A stretch of 64,000 bases of DNA, taken from the NCBI GenBank assembly GCA_030682575.1, contig JAUXNX010000026.1, positions 124,001 through 188,000 on the forward strand, given 5' to 3'. Made by a program: the position numbers and the translations under genes. The DNA comes from Gammaproteobacteria bacterium (lineage in GTDB: Bacteria; Pseudomonadota; Gammaproteobacteria; Pseudomonadales; Pseudohongiellaceae). Positions 1-9,863 of this stretch are shown here, piece by piece; the stretch's first letter is position 1; each line of letters starts with the position of its first letter. Below the pieces are notes generated by a model, which was not told where the DNA came from, did no database searches, and saw only the letters and a list, made by a program, of their open reading frames with translations.

Positions 1-1090
1 CAATCTCGCACTTGCCCGCAGCAAGAACCCCGATTGTTCCGTGGTTGCCGTCGTCAAGGCCAACGGTTATGGGCATGGCGCGGTTCCGGTCTCCAAATCT
101 CTACGCTCGCAATTGCGTGACGGCGACTGCTTCGGTGTTGCCACGATAGAGGAAGCATTGGAACTGCGGCGCGCTGGAATCACGGAACAGATTTTGTTGC
201 TGGAGGGGTTCGTGACTGCCGATGAGTTGGAGGTGGTTGCGGCTCATGGATTTCAGTGCGTGCTGCATTCGCTGTATCAGTTGGAATCCTTGCTTAAGAT
301 CTGCTCCGGAGGAGTGTCGCCAGAACCGCTCGTCATATGGTTGAAAGTGGATACGGGTATGCATCGGCTGGGGCTGGGCCCGGAAGAGTTCGCCATAGCC
401 TGGAGCGCATTGCATGGCCACGCTGCTATTCGCAAGCTCGTGGTCATGTCGCATTTTGCCTGTGCTGATGATGCGACAAGTCCTGCAACAGGGCGTCAGG
501 TCGCTGTTCTCCAGAAGACTCTTCATGACACGAACATCGATATTGCAAAAATGGAAATAAGTCTTGCCGCGTCTGCCGCCATTCTGATCTGGCCGCAGAC
601 TCATTATCAGTGGCTGCGTCCCGGCATCATGCTCTATGGTGGCGCGGCAGTCATTGGTGAGAATGGAGTTGATCGCGGATTGCGCCCGGTGATGACGCTG
701 CGTTCGCGCCTGATTGCGGTCAAGACAGTTGCTGCCGGCGAAGCGGTTGGGTATGGCGCAAGCTATATCTGTGACAAGGAGCTGCGCATCGGAATTGTGT
801 CAATCGGCTACGGTGACGGTTATCCACGTCGCGCCCCCGCTGGCACGCCGGTGCTGATCAACTCTCGTCGCGATGGGAACATCATTCAACAACGCGCTGG
901 CCTTGCCGGCCGAGTCTCCATGGACATGATCATCGTTGATCTTGCCGGATGCGAGCACGCGGCCATAGGTGACGAAGTAATCCTGTGGGGCCAGGGATTG
1001 CCTGCAGACGAAATCGCGAGACACTGTGATACGATTTCCTACGAACTCTTCTGTCAGGTCACGCCGCGTGTACACTATCTGTATGAGTGA
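1..1090 (+). CDS. alr: Alanine racemase, 5' end outside the window
   Basis: PLP-dependent racemase that makes D-alanine for peptidoglycan. The frame is open from base 2, so the true start lies upstream. The PLP-binding motif AVVKANGYGHG is seen at once, with the Schiff-base lysine codon at 56-58. The second catalytic site, GYGASY (the tyrosine base), lies around base 750, and the C-terminal barrel motif SMDM is present. Only about 20 residues before the lysine are missing or just inside, compared with a usual length of about 360. It is followed 54 bases later by radA, the usual gammaproteobacterial order dnaB-alr-radA, so dnaB is probably just upstream (inference). Confidence 0.95.
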   Translation, partial: NLALARSKNPDCSVVAVVKANGYGHGAVPVSKSLRSQLRDGDCFGVATIEEALELRRAGITEQILLLEGFVTADELEVVAAHGFQCVLHSLYQLESLLKICSGGVSPEPLVIWLKVDTGMHRLGLGPEEFAIAWSALHGHAAIRKLVVMSHFACADDATSPATGRQVAVLQKTLHDTNIDIAKMEISLAASAAILIWPQTHYQWLRPGIMLYGGAAVIGENGVDRGLRPVMTLRSRLIAVKTVAAGEAVGYGASYICDKELRIGIVSIGYGDGYPRRAPAGTPVLINSRRDGNIIQQRAGLAGRVSMDMIIVDLAGCEHAAIGDEVILWGQGLPADEIARHCDTISYELFCQVTPRVHYLYE

Positions 1091-1144
1091 ACTGTATGCG
1101 TGTGATTGTATGTCTGTCGATTCCAGGGAGAGAGGAATAGCCCC

Positions 1145-2515
1145 ATGGCAAAAGTGAAGTCCGCCTACGTCTGCACGCAGTGCGGTGCCGAGCATGGCCA
1201 GTGGCAAGGGCAATGCGTTGCCTGCAAAGAATGGAACACTCTGTCCAAAATCAGCCTTGGCAGTGCAGCGTCGCCTGCAGCAAAGCCCGATTTTCGCAAG
1301 CAGGGGTATGCAGGCACAACTTCCGGTGTGCAGGATCTATCCGAAGTTGATCTGGAGTCAGTGCCACGTGTCTCCACCAGTATCGGTGAACTCGATCGCG
1401 TGCTTGGTGGTGGGCTGGTGCCTGGCTCGGCGATTCTGATTGGCGGTAATCCCGGTGCGGGGAAGAGTACGTTGCTGCTGCAGGTGATGTGTCTGCTCGC
1501 GCAATCCATGAGTGCTTTGTACGTGACCGGTGAGGAATCCATTCAGCAGGTTGGCATGCGCGCCCGCCGTCTGGGATTGCCGGAAAAGAACCTGAAGCTG
1601 CTCGCCGAAACCAATGTCGAGAAGATCTGTCAGATCTCCCAGCAGAACCTGCCTCAGGTGCTGGTGGTCGACTCCATCCAGGTCATGCACAGCAGTGACA
1701 TCCCTTCGGCGCCGGGCAGTGTTTCCCAGGTGCGTGAATGTGCCGCTTATCTTATTCAATACGCGAAGCAGACCAATACCATTCTGTTTCTGGTAGGGCA
1801 CGTGACGAAGGACGGCAATCTCGCCGGACCCAAAGTGCTTGAGCACATGATTGACTGCTTCCTCATGCTGGACGGTGGCAACGACAGCAAATTCCGCACA
1901 TTGCGCGGGCAGAAGAACCGCTTCGGCGCCGTTAACGAGCTGGGCGTATTCGCGATGACCGAGAAAGGTTTGAAGGAAGTGAAGAATCCCTCGGCGATAT
2001 TTCTGGCACGGGCAGAAGAAGAGAGTCCCGGTTCCTTGGTCATGGTGCTGTGGGAAGGTACCCGCCCCTTGTTGGTCGAGATTCAGGCGTTGGTGGACGG
2101 GACGCAGATGGGCAATCCACGCCGTCTTGCCGTGGGTCTTGATCAGAACCGCCTGGCAATGCTGCTCGCTGTCCTGCACCGCCATGGCGGTGTCTACATG
2201 GCCGATCAGGATGTCTTCGTCAACGTGGTCGGCGGCGTGAAGGTGACGGAAACCAGTGCTGATCTGGCGCTGATACTCGCGATAGTATCCAGTTTCAGGG
2301 ACAAGGCGTTGCCGCACGATCTTGTAGTCTTTGGCGAGGTGGGGTTGTCCGGCGAAATACGTCCGGTGCCAAGCGGGCACGAGAGACTGCTGGAAGCAGC
2401 CAAGCACGGCTTCAAGCGTGCCATCGTGCCGAAGGCGAATGTGCCCCGCGGTGGTGTGGATGGCATGCAGGTGATTGGTGTGGTGAAGTTGTCAGAAGCA
2501 ATCGAGGCGGTATAA
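1145..2515 (+). CDS. radA: DNA repair protein RadA (Sms)
   Basis: RecA-like branch-migration helicase that processes recombination intermediates. The 456-residue protein shows the family domains in order: an N-terminal four-cysteine zinc finger (CTQC and CVAC, residues 10-30), a RecA core with Walker A GGNPGAGKST near residue 100, the RadA-specific KNRFG motif in the middle, and a LonB-like C-terminal domain. A TTG at 1106 would add 13 residues, but the ATG at 1145 begins the conserved MAKVKSAYVC and follows a purine-rich GAGAGGAA. The stop is two bases before the next gene, so the two are probably co-transcribed. Confidence 0.97.
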   Translation: MAKVKSAYVCTQCGAEHGQWQGQCVACKEWNTLSKISLGSAASPAAKPDFRKQGYAGTTSGVQDLSEVDLESVPRVSTSIGELDRVLGGGLVPGSAILIGGNPGAGKSTLLLQVMCLLAQSMSALYVTGEESIQQVGMRARRLGLPEKNLKLLAETNVEKICQISQQNLPQVLVVDSIQVMHSSDIPSAPGSVSQVRECAAYLIQYAKQTNTILFLVGHVTKDGNLAGPKVLEHMIDCFLMLDGGNDSKFRTLRGQKNRFGAVNELGVFAMTEKGLKEVKNPSAIFLARAEEESPGSLVMVLWEGTRPLLVEIQALVDGTQMGNPRRLAVGLDQNRLAMLLAVLHRHGGVYMADQDVFVNVVGGVKVTETSADLALILAIVSSFRDKALPHDLVVFGEVGLSGEIRPVPSGHERLLEAAKHGFKRAIVPKANVPRGGVDGMQVIGVVKLSEAIEAV

Positions 2516-2517
2516 CA

Positions 2518-3231
2518 ATGGATATCAGAACTTTCCTGCAGAGCAATATCGGCAACATTGTTGCTGTAGTGTGGTTCCTGATCTGTTTTCGCGGCTACTT
2601 CCGCTACACCAGTCTGCGCAGTCTGGACACGCCCACCTTGGCCTATGCCATGCACCGCTTCCGCAAGCAATGGATTCGCAAGGCATTGCGCCGTGAGAAT
2701 CGCATCGCCGATACCAACATCATCGCCAATCTGGAACGCAATGTGTCGTTCTTTGCTTCCACTACGCTGTTCATTCTCGCTGGTCTTATGACGGTGTTGG
2801 GCACGTCCTCGGAAACGGTCATCATGATGCTCAGCGAGATTCCATTCTCGGATCAGAACACGCGCGGCGAATGGGAACTGAAAGTCTTGTTGTTGATTTG
2901 CCTGTTCGTCTACGCGTTTTTCAAATTCACCTGGGGACTGCGACAGTTTGGTCAGGTTTCGGTGATGTTGGGTGGTGTGCCCGAGAAGCACGAGAACCCT
3001 TCCGACGAAGAAACCCAGCGGCATGTCGAGAGTATCTCCACCATGGCTTCCAAGGCGGCAGGCAACTTCAATAATGGATTGCGTACCTACTACTTCAGCA
3101 TGGCAGTGCTCGGGTGGTTCGTGAACTTCTGGGTGTTCATGATTCTCTCAGTGCTTGTGGTTGGCGTCCTGTATCGTCGAGAGTTTCGTTCCGATACACT
3201 GGCGATCATGATGGCAGACCTGCCGGATTGA
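2518..3231 (+). CDS. DUF599 family membrane protein
   Basis: A 237-residue inner-membrane protein of the DUF599 type; function unknown. Hydrophobic segments are seen near residues 12-24, 80-97, 122-140 and 195-222, separated by a basic loop (RFRKQWIRKALRRENR) that should lie in the cytoplasm. The sequence AMHRFRKQW and the conserved NFNNGLRTYYFS segment before the last membrane span match the family. It starts two bases after the radA stop, which suggests translational coupling to radA. Confidence 0.85.
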   Translation: MDIRTFLQSNIGNIVAVVWFLICFRGYFRYTSLRSLDTPTLAYAMHRFRKQWIRKALRRENRIADTNIIANLERNVSFFASTTLFILAGLMTVLGTSSETVIMMLSEIPFSDQNTRGEWELKVLLLICLFVYAFFKFTWGLRQFGQVSVMLGGVPEKHENPSDEETQRHVESISTMASKAAGNFNNGLRTYYFSMAVLGWFVNFWVFMILSVLVVGVLYRREFRSDTLAIMMADLPD

Positions 3232-3330
3232 ACCCGTCCGACGTCTCTCTGGCGCCATGATTTTGCGCTTGTGTCCGCCGTTGATGTGGTTTACTTTCGA
3301 TGCCAATAACAATATCGAGAGCACATCCCC

Positions 3331-4704
3331 ATGCTGAGCCTCTACAGTATCGTCAACCTGGCACTCTTTTGTGGTCTTCTCTTCCTCATACTACTCTCCA
3401 GAAAAAGATCATTCAGTCTCTCGCGTCAGGTTTTTCTGGGCTTGTTGCTCGGAATCGCTTTCGGTTTCTTCCTCCAGATTGTCTATGGTTATGATTCGCC
3501 AGTCATGGCCGAGACGCTGAATTGGACCAATGTTGTTGGTGATGTGTACGTCCGGTTGCTGCGCATGATCATCATGCCACTGATCCTGATCACAATGATC
3601 GCCGCCGTGTTGCGGATGGATGCAATTGCTTCGGTTGGCAAGATCGGAGTGTCGGTGGTAGGGCTGCTTGTGGGTACGGCAATGATTGCAGCCCTCGTGG
3701 GAATCATTGTCACGCTGGTTGCGGGTCTCAGTGCTGAAGGTATGACGGCGGGTGCGCGAGAGCTGGCCCGTGCCGATGTGCTGGTCACGCGCCAGGCCAC
3801 GGTCAGCGATCTGAGCCTTGCTGACGTGCTTGTCGGTTTCGTGCCGACCAACATCTTCTCCGACCTGACAGGTGCAAGAGACAGCTCGATCATCGCCGTG
3901 GTGATCTTCGGTATTCTCAGCGGCATTGCTGCCTTGCTGGTTGCTCGCGACAAGCCGGAACTTGGTCTTGCGATCAAGAAATTCGTGGAGGCCACTCAAC
4001 AGGTTGTCATGCAGCTGGTGAAGATTGTGATGTCCCTGACCCCTTACGGCATCCTGGGATTGATGACCTATGTGGTCGCCAGCTCCAACGGTTCCGACAT
4101 TCTCAATCTCATCAGTTTCGTTCTGGCCTCCTACGCTGCGATTGCGATCATGTTTGCGCTTCACGGGGTGATGGTCATGCTGGTGGGTGGCAACCCGCGT
4201 GAATACTTCAGCAAGGTCTGGCCTGTACTGAGCTTTGCATTCGCGACCCGTAGCTCCGCTGCGACCATTCCTCTGACAATCAAGGTCCAGGTTGAAGAAT
4301 TGAAAGTGCCCGCACCAATTGCCAATCTCTCCGCCACGTTTGGTGCAACGATCGGACAGAACGGCTGCGCGGGTATCTATCCGGCCATGCTTGCAGTGAT
4401 GGTGGCGCCAACTGTCGGCGTGGACCCGACTTCAATTGGTTTCATCCTGAGTCTGCTCGGCATCATTGCCATCAGTTCATTTGGTATTGCCGGTGTCGGC
4501 GGCGGTGCGACTTTTGCTGCACTCGTCGTGTTGCCCGCGATGGGGCTGCCGGTGACACTGGTTGCGCTGCTCATCTCGATAGAGCCATTGATAGACATGG
4601 GCAGAACGGCACTGAATGTAAATGGCGCCATCACTACAGGCGTAGTGACGACGAAGTGGTTGCCGGGAGTGGGCGAGGTAGAAGCGGAGAATGCGCTGGT
4701 CTGA
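3331..4704 (+). CDS. Dicarboxylate/amino acid:cation symporter, cystine transporter TcyP-like
   Basis: Sodium- or proton-driven amino acid carrier of the DAACS (SLC1-like) family, 457 residues with about eight to ten membrane segments. The closest match I recognise is the TcyP/YdjN L-cystine branch: a short N-terminal span, the RLLRMIIMPLILITM segment, the serine-rich re-entrant loop FATRSSAATIPLT near residue 310, and GATIGQNGCAGIYPAM in transmembrane segment 7. The substrate is inferred from family resemblance and not proven. It ends 45 bases before a convergent decarboxylase gene. Confidence 0.85.
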   Translation: MLSLYSIVNLALFCGLLFLILLSRKRSFSLSRQVFLGLLLGIAFGFFLQIVYGYDSPVMAETLNWTNVVGDVYVRLLRMIIMPLILITMIAAVLRMDAIASVGKIGVSVVGLLVGTAMIAALVGIIVTLVAGLSAEGMTAGARELARADVLVTRQATVSDLSLADVLVGFVPTNIFSDLTGARDSSIIAVVIFGILSGIAALLVARDKPELGLAIKKFVEATQQVVMQLVKIVMSLTPYGILGLMTYVVASSNGSDILNLISFVLASYAAIAIMFALHGVMVMLVGGNPREYFSKVWPVLSFAFATRSSAATIPLTIKVQVEELKVPAPIANLSATFGATIGQNGCAGIYPAMLAVMVAPTVGVDPTSIGFILSLLGIIAISSFGIAGVGGGATFAALVVLPAMGLPVTLVALLISIEPLIDMGRTALNVNGAITTGVVTTKWLPGVGEVEAENALV

Positions 4705-4720
4705 AAGGGCAGGGCACAAT

Positions 4721-4740
4721 GCCCGGGCATGACCCCGGGC
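4721..4740. terminator. Hairpin between convergent genes
   Basis: A perfect 7-bp stem (GCCCGGG/CCCGGGC) with a 6-base loop lies between the symporter and the decarboxylase. There is no T-run on either side, so it is only a possible bidirectional terminator. Confidence 0.35.
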
Positions 4741-4748
4741 CTGTTGCA

Positions 4749-5921
4749 TCAGACGTAATAGGATTTCAGCGGAGGAAAGCCGTTGAATTCGATGGCGCTG
4801 TAACTGGTGGTGTATGCTCCGGCAGAAAACCAGTACATGCGATCTCCGACTGCCAGATTCAACGGCAGACCATACTTGTAGTTCTCGTACATGATGTCGG
4901 CGCTGTCGCAGGTAGGACCTGCAATCACTACTTCTTCCAGCTCACCATGCTTTTCCACATAGATCGGGTACTTGATGCACTCGTCCATGGTTTCGATCAG
5001 GCCGGAGAATTTGCCGACGTCGGTAAAGATCCAGCGCTGCAGAGCCGTGTGGGATTTGCGGGAGATCAGCACCACTTCCGATACCAGGATGCCAGCGTTG
5101 GAGATCAGGGAGCGACCCGGCTCCAGAATGATTTCGGGAAAGTCGCTGCCAAAATCTTCTTCGATGAAGCGCGTGATTTCCTCTGCGTAGGTTTCCAGAG
5201 CGTTTGCGCGAGTAATGTAGTTCGCGGGAAAGCCGCCACCCAGGTTCACCATCTTCAGAATGATGTTGTCTTCTTCCTTGAGGCGCTCAAAGATTACCTT
5301 CACCTTGCCGATGGCCGCATCCCACGCACCGATGTCGCGTTGTTGCGAGCCCACATGGAAGGACACGCCGTAGGGGATCAAACCGAGATCACGGGCCAGG
5401 ACCATCAGATCCATTGCCATGTCGCTTTGGCAGCCGAACTTGCGTGACAGAGGCCAGTCGGCAGTGCCGCTGCCTTCGGTCAGGATTCTTACATAGACTT
5501 TCGAACCCGGTGCCGCTTTGGCGATGTTGCGCACATCGGCCTCGGAGTCGGTGGCGTACATGCGGACACCCTTTTCATAGAAGTAGCGTATGTCGCGACT
5601 CTTCTTGATGGTATTGCCGTAACTGCAACGGTCTGCCGTCACGCCGTGGGCGAGCAGCTTGTCCAATTCATAGATGGAGGCGACGTCGAAATTCGAACCC
5701 TTGTCCCGGAGAAGGGTAATAATCTCCGGAGCTGGATTCGCCTTCACCGCATAGTAGACACTGGCGTAGGGGAAGAGCTCCTGCAGTACGTCATAGTGAC
5801 GCTCCACGGTCGCGAGATCGATGACTACGAAGGGGGTTTCCTTGGTGTCCGCGAGGGACTTGATGCGCTTGAAGGTTTCCTTGTCGTAGTAGTCTTCCAC
5901 TAGCGTGTGTTCTGTATTCAT
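4749..5921 (-). CDS. Ornithine/lysine decarboxylase, fold III PLP enzyme
   Basis: PLP-dependent decarboxylase of the alanine-racemase-fold (eukaryotic ODC-like) group, which makes putrescine or cadaverine for polyamine synthesis. The 390-residue protein has the Schiff-base lysine in YYAVKANP, the HVGSQ segment, the phosphate-binding GGG (LGGGFP), EPGR, and the active-site cysteine in GPTCDSAD near the C-terminus. The frame stays open upstream to 6092. The ATG at 5921 is chosen because it follows GGAGGAG and because the upstream extension is not conserved in this family. Ornithine versus lysine preference cannot be decided by eye. Confidence 0.9.
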   Translation of the reverse strand: MNTEHTLVEDYYDKETFKRIKSLADTKETPFVVIDLATVERHYDVLQELFPYASVYYAVKANPAPEIITLLRDKGSNFDVASIYELDKLLAHGVTADRCSYGNTIKKSRDIRYFYEKGVRMYATDSEADVRNIAKAAPGSKVYVRILTEGSGTADWPLSRKFGCQSDMAMDLMVLARDLGLIPYGVSFHVGSQQRDIGAWDAAIGKVKVIFERLKEEDNIILKMVNLGGGFPANYITRANALETYAEEITRFIEEDFGSDFPEIILEPGRSLISNAGILVSEVVLISRKSHTALQRWIFTDVGKFSGLIETMDECIKYPIYVEKHGELEEVVIAGPTCDSADIMYENYKYGLPLNLAVGDRMYWFSAGAYTTSYSAIEFNGFPPLKSYYV

Positions 5922-6077
5922 TGGTGAAGTGGTCTCCTCCGCGTGAAGCTGTCTTGATAGGGGGCGGGCGTTAGGGTGCGCTATTGTAACAAACACAATC
6001 CTCAGGTAAATGCAGAATTTCAGAATCGGGAAAATTACTTGCGGTACTACTCTTTTTTCTGACATCCGGGTGTCCAA

Positions 6078-6105
6078 TTGATTGGATAACATTCTGATAT
6101 ATATT
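6078..6105 (+). promoter_or_regulatory. Candidate sigma-70 promoter for the ABC exporter operon
   Basis: TTGATT (6078-6083) and TATATT (6100-6105) are 16 bases apart in an A+T-rich part of the 317-base gap between the decarboxylase and the ABC genes. It would give a leader of about 125 bases. I see no other gene in the gap 5922-6238. Confidence 0.35.
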
Positions 6106-6238
6106 GATAAATCACATTTTTGTCCGTGTAGAATAAATCCCGCTGAAAGCCTGCTAGACTGCCTGCTTTCTCGAAAGTGAGTGGTGCATCTCCCGGCTGG
6201 ATTGATCGAGGAGCGGCAGCGCCACCGCAGGACTTTAC

Positions 6239-7984
6239 ATGGGACTGTTTTTCAAACTGGGGTGGTACTTCAAGGCGCAGTGGCGTCGCTATGCGGCCGC
6301 GATCCTGATGTTCATCGGTGTCGATGTTCTGGAGATGTCGATTCCGTGGATCACCGGCCGAGTCATCGATCACGTCCTCGATCAGACACTCACCCAGGCT
6401 TTGCTGCTGCGCTACGTTGGCATCGTGGTCACCATTGCGTTGGCGGTGTATGTCATGCGTTTTTTCTGGCGCGTGTTTCTCTTTTATTCGTCATTCAATC
6501 TGGCCGAGACGATGCGTCAGCGCATCTTCGCTCACATGACATTGATGGCTCCGCAGTTTTTCCAACAGCATCGCACGGGTGACTTGATGGCACGTGCCAC
6601 CAATGACATTTCGGCAGTGGAGATGACGGCAGGTGAAGGAGTGTTGTCCGGTATCGACGGACTGGTGACAGGTGTCCTTGTCATCGCAATCATGACGGTG
6701 CTGATCAGTTGGGAGCTGACACTCATTGCGCTGCTGCCTTTTCCCTTCATGGCCTGGTACTTCGTCGTGTTGGGCGATCGTCTGCACAAAGGCTTTCGTG
6801 ATGCACAGGAGCGCTTCTCCGATTTGAATGATCGCGTGCAGGAGAGTGTGTCTGGCATCCGCATGATTCGCGCGTTTGGTCGCGAGGCGCGCGAAGACGA
6901 AGAATTTCTTCGCATTGCCGATCGTGCAGCAGAGGCTAACATCCGTGTTGCGGCCACAGACTCGCTCTATGATCCGGCCATCTTCATCACCGTTGGATCT
7001 TCTTTCATGCTGTGCGTTGGCATGGGCGCATGGCTTGTTGAGCAGGACAGACTCACCCTCGGACAACTCACCAGCTTCACGATGTATCTCGGCTTTCTTA
7101 TCTGGCCGATGTTCGCCTACGGCTGGCTGCTCAACATTGTCGAGCGTGGCTCGGCTGCTTACAAACGCATCGAACAATTGTTGCAGGCTGAGTCGCCGGT
7201 TGCAGACACGGGAGCGATCACACAGATCGACAGTGCGGATATCTCTTTCGAGATTGAATCCTTCACACATCACGACGGCCACAAACCGGTTCTGAAAAAT
7301 ATATTTGTGCAAGTGAGGGGGGGAGAAACACTCGGTATCGTGGGTCCAACGGGCGCAGGCAAGACAACATTGATAAATGTTCTGCAGCGCTATTTCGATG
7401 CACCGCACTGCACGGTCAAGATTGGTGGTACGCAGATACAACAGTTGAGCCTGCAGGCCTTGCGCAGTGCAGTCGCACTGGTGCCTCAGGATCCGTTTCT
7501 ATTCACGGCAACAATTGCCGAGAACATCGCGCTGGGCAAACCCGATGCGACAAGGGAGCAGATCCGCGCAGTCGCGCAACTGGCTTCGATCGACAAGGAC
7601 ATTCTGCGTTTCCCCGCCGGTTATGACACTTTGGTAGGTGAGCGCGGTATCACCCTTTCCGGGGGACAGAAACAACGCATTGCGATTGCCCGCGCTCTGC
7701 TGCTTGATGCGCCGATACTCATTCTTGATGATGCACTTTCGGCAGTGGATGTCGGTACCGAGAGAAGCATTCTCGCGCACTTGCGAGAAGTCCGCGTCGA
7801 TCGCACGACACTGGTGCTGTGTCACCGTCTCTCTGCAGTGGAATACGCGCAGCAAATCATCGTACTCAATCATGGCGAGATCGCCGAGCGCGGTACTCAC
7901 CGTGAGTTGATGACGCGCAAGGGTTGGTACGCACAGATGATCGACTATCAGAAGCTGGAGCAGGCCGTTGAATCAGGACGATGA
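6239..7984 (+). CDS. ABC exporter half-transporter, MdlA/SmdA-like
   Basis: First half of a heterodimeric type IV ABC exporter, 581 residues: six membrane segments (about 15-300) followed by the ATPase domain (Walker A VGPTGAGKTT, signature LSGGQ). The Walker B motif reads LILDDALSAVD, with Asp where the catalytic Glu should be. This is the hallmark of the subunit that contributes the degenerate ATP site. The cargo is unknown; MdlAB relatives have been linked to drugs, lipids or metabolites. The coding end overlaps the second half-transporter by 17 bases, so the pair is translationally coupled. Confidence 0.92.
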   Translation: MGLFFKLGWYFKAQWRRYAAAILMFIGVDVLEMSIPWITGRVIDHVLDQTLTQALLLRYVGIVVTIALAVYVMRFFWRVFLFYSSFNLAETMRQRIFAHMTLMAPQFFQQHRTGDLMARATNDISAVEMTAGEGVLSGIDGLVTGVLVIAIMTVLISWELTLIALLPFPFMAWYFVVLGDRLHKGFRDAQERFSDLNDRVQESVSGIRMIRAFGREAREDEEFLRIADRAAEANIRVAATDSLYDPAIFITVGSSFMLCVGMGAWLVEQDRLTLGQLTSFTMYLGFLIWPMFAYGWLLNIVERGSAAYKRIEQLLQAESPVADTGAITQIDSADISFEIESFTHHDGHKPVLKNIFVQVRGGETLGIVGPTGAGKTTLINVLQRYFDAPHCTVKIGGTQIQQLSLQALRSAVALVPQDPFLFTATIAENIALGKPDATREQIRAVAQLASIDKDILRFPAGYDTLVGERGITLSGGQKQRIAIARALLLDAPILILDDALSAVDVGTERSILAHLREVRVDRTTLVLCHRLSAVEYAQQIIVLNHGEIAERGTHRELMTRKGWYAQMIDYQKLEQAVESGR

Positions 7985-9749
7985 CATAGTCAAGAGCATC
8001 AAGCTGTCGTCGCTGTGGCGACTACTGCGCTATGCACTGGCCTATCCACGTCTCTTGAAAGAGGCCGCTGTGCTTCTATTGCTCGCCACACTGGGGCAGG
8101 TGCTGGGACCTGTACTGGTGAAGATATTCATCGACGACTACATCACACCGGGGGAGTATCCCATTCGGGAGCTCGCCACACTCGCGTTTGCCTATGCCGT
8201 CTTCTATGGTCTATCGGCGTGGGCTGGCTATCAGAACGCGATGCGATTCAATGAAGTGGCGTTCTCGGTGGTACGCACGGTGCGCGCGCAAGTATTCGCT
8301 GCCGTGATGCGCAAGCCGCTCAGTTATTTCGACCATCGTCCCACCGGGAGCCTTGTGTCACGCATTACCAACGATACGGAAGCCATCAAGGAACTATTTG
8401 TGCAGGTGATGTCCACGTTCGTGCAGAACGTCACGCTTATCATCGCCATTTTTATCGCGATGGCGTGGCTGGACCTGCGTCTGATGCTGGTGTGCAGCAT
8501 CATCCTGCCAGTTGTCGTCACTGTCATGTTCTTTTATCAGCGCATGAGTTCGCCGCGCTATCACAAGGCGCGCAGTGTGTTGAGTAGAATCAATGCGATA
8601 CTCAGCGAGTCGATTCAGGGTATGCGCATCATTCAGGTGCTTAACCAGCAAAAGCGTTTTGCGGGGCAGTTCCGTGGTGTGAGTCAGGAGCTTTTCAATG
8701 CACGCATGAGCAACCTGCGGCTCGATGCGCTGATGCTCCGGCCGCTGCCGGATCTGCTGCGCACGCTGATGCTGGCGGCAGTGTTGCTCTACTTCGGCAC
8801 GCAGTCGTTCACGACGGTAGTGGAGGTAGGCGTGATCTATGCATTTGTGAATTATCTGTCGCGGATCACGCAACCGGTGGTGGAGATGACGCAGCGCCTC
8901 AGTCTGTTGCAGCAGGCAGTGGTGGCTGGCGAACGCGTCTTCGGCATTATCGACGAGCCAGGGGAAACACAGTTTGCTACTGACCAGCGCATCACTCGTG
9001 GCGCAGTGCGTTTCGAGCAAGTCGGTTTCAGTTACGATGGCGAACATCCGGTGCTGGAGGATATCGATTTCTCAGTGGCACCAGGACAGTTTTATGCGAT
9101 TGTCGGCCATACCGGCAGTGGCAAGAGCACACTGATGAGTCTGCTGCTGCGCTTCTACGATCCGCAGCAGGGACGTATTCTTCTCGACGACATGCCGCTG
9201 GCCGATATTGATCAGAGGGATCTGCGTGCTCAGGTGGGCGTAGTGCTGCAGGACCCTTTCATCACCGTGGGTACCGTGCGCGAGAACATCACGCTGGGGC
9301 TCGACATCTCCGAAGAGAGAATCATTGAGGCCGCGCGCAAGGCACAGTTGCATGATTTCGTGATGAGTTTGCCTGATGGCTACGACACAAAACTTGGTGA
9401 GCGCGGCGGTAACCTGTCCACCGGACAAAGACAACTGTTGTCATTGGCTCGAACGCTTGCGCGCGAGCCGCGCATCCTCATTCTTGATGAGGCGACGGCG
9501 AATATCGACAGTCATACCGAAGCCGTGATTCAGCAGGCGCTTGCACTGTTGCGTGGCAACACCACTATTCTGGCCATCGCTCACAGGCTGAGCACGATCA
9601 CCAGTGCCGATTCCATCATCGTGCTGCATCAGGGACATATCATGCAGCAGGGAAGTCATCAGGAATTGCTGAGAATTGACGGGTTGTATCGCCATATGTA
9701 TGAGTTGCAGAGACAGAGGGCGTTGGTGGAGGACGCAGAGATATTGTGA
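7968..9749 (+). CDS. ABC exporter half-transporter, MdlB/SmdB-like
   Basis: Second half of the exporter, 593 residues, with six membrane segments then an ATPase domain (Walker A VGHTGSGKST). It keeps the catalytic Walker B glutamate (LILDEATANID), but its signature is LSTGQ instead of LSGGQ. This is complementary to the partner's Asp substitution, so the heterodimer has one canonical and one degenerate ATP site. The TTG at 7968 inside the end of the previous gene is the likely start; no in-frame ATG lies close by. Confidence 0.92.
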   Translation: MNQDDDIVKSIKLSSLWRLLRYALAYPRLLKEAAVLLLLATLGQVLGPVLVKIFIDDYITPGEYPIRELATLAFAYAVFYGLSAWAGYQNAMRFNEVAFSVVRTVRAQVFAAVMRKPLSYFDHRPTGSLVSRITNDTEAIKELFVQVMSTFVQNVTLIIAIFIAMAWLDLRLMLVCSIILPVVVTVMFFYQRMSSPRYHKARSVLSRINAILSESIQGMRIIQVLNQQKRFAGQFRGVSQELFNARMSNLRLDALMLRPLPDLLRTLMLAAVLLYFGTQSFTTVVEVGVIYAFVNYLSRITQPVVEMTQRLSLLQQAVVAGERVFGIIDEPGETQFATDQRITRGAVRFEQVGFSYDGEHPVLEDIDFSVAPGQFYAIVGHTGSGKSTLMSLLLRFYDPQQGRILLDDMPLADIDQRDLRAQVGVVLQDPFITVGTVRENITLGLDISEERIIEAARKAQLHDFVMSLPDGYDTKLGERGGNLSTGQRQLLSLARTLAREPRILILDEATANIDSHTEAVIQQALALLRGNTTILAIAHRLSTITSADSIIVLHQGHIMQQGSHQELLRIDGLYRHMYELQRQRALVEDAEIL

Positions 9750-9792
9750 CTGGATGTGTCAACACTATCTTGATTAAGGACAGGAAAATGAA

Positions 9793-9832
9793 AAGGGGCG
9801 GCAACCGGCATTCGCCTGATCGCCACCCCTTC
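9793..9832. terminator. Bidirectional hairpin between ABC exporter and YceI genes
   Basis: AAGGGGCGGC (9793-9802) pairs with GCCACCCCTT (from 9823) with one mismatch and a loop of about 20 bases. A-rich sequence lies on one side and T-rich on the other. It sits between convergent genes and can serve both. Confidence 0.5.
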
Positions 9833-9863
9833 TGTTTGTCACTCCTCTAAACCTCCTTGATAA

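Noticed and set aside
3409-4164. 251-codon antisense frame in the cystine-type symporter gene
   Set aside because: The translation is rich in His, Asp and Gln in the way of reverse-strand shadows of membrane-protein genes.
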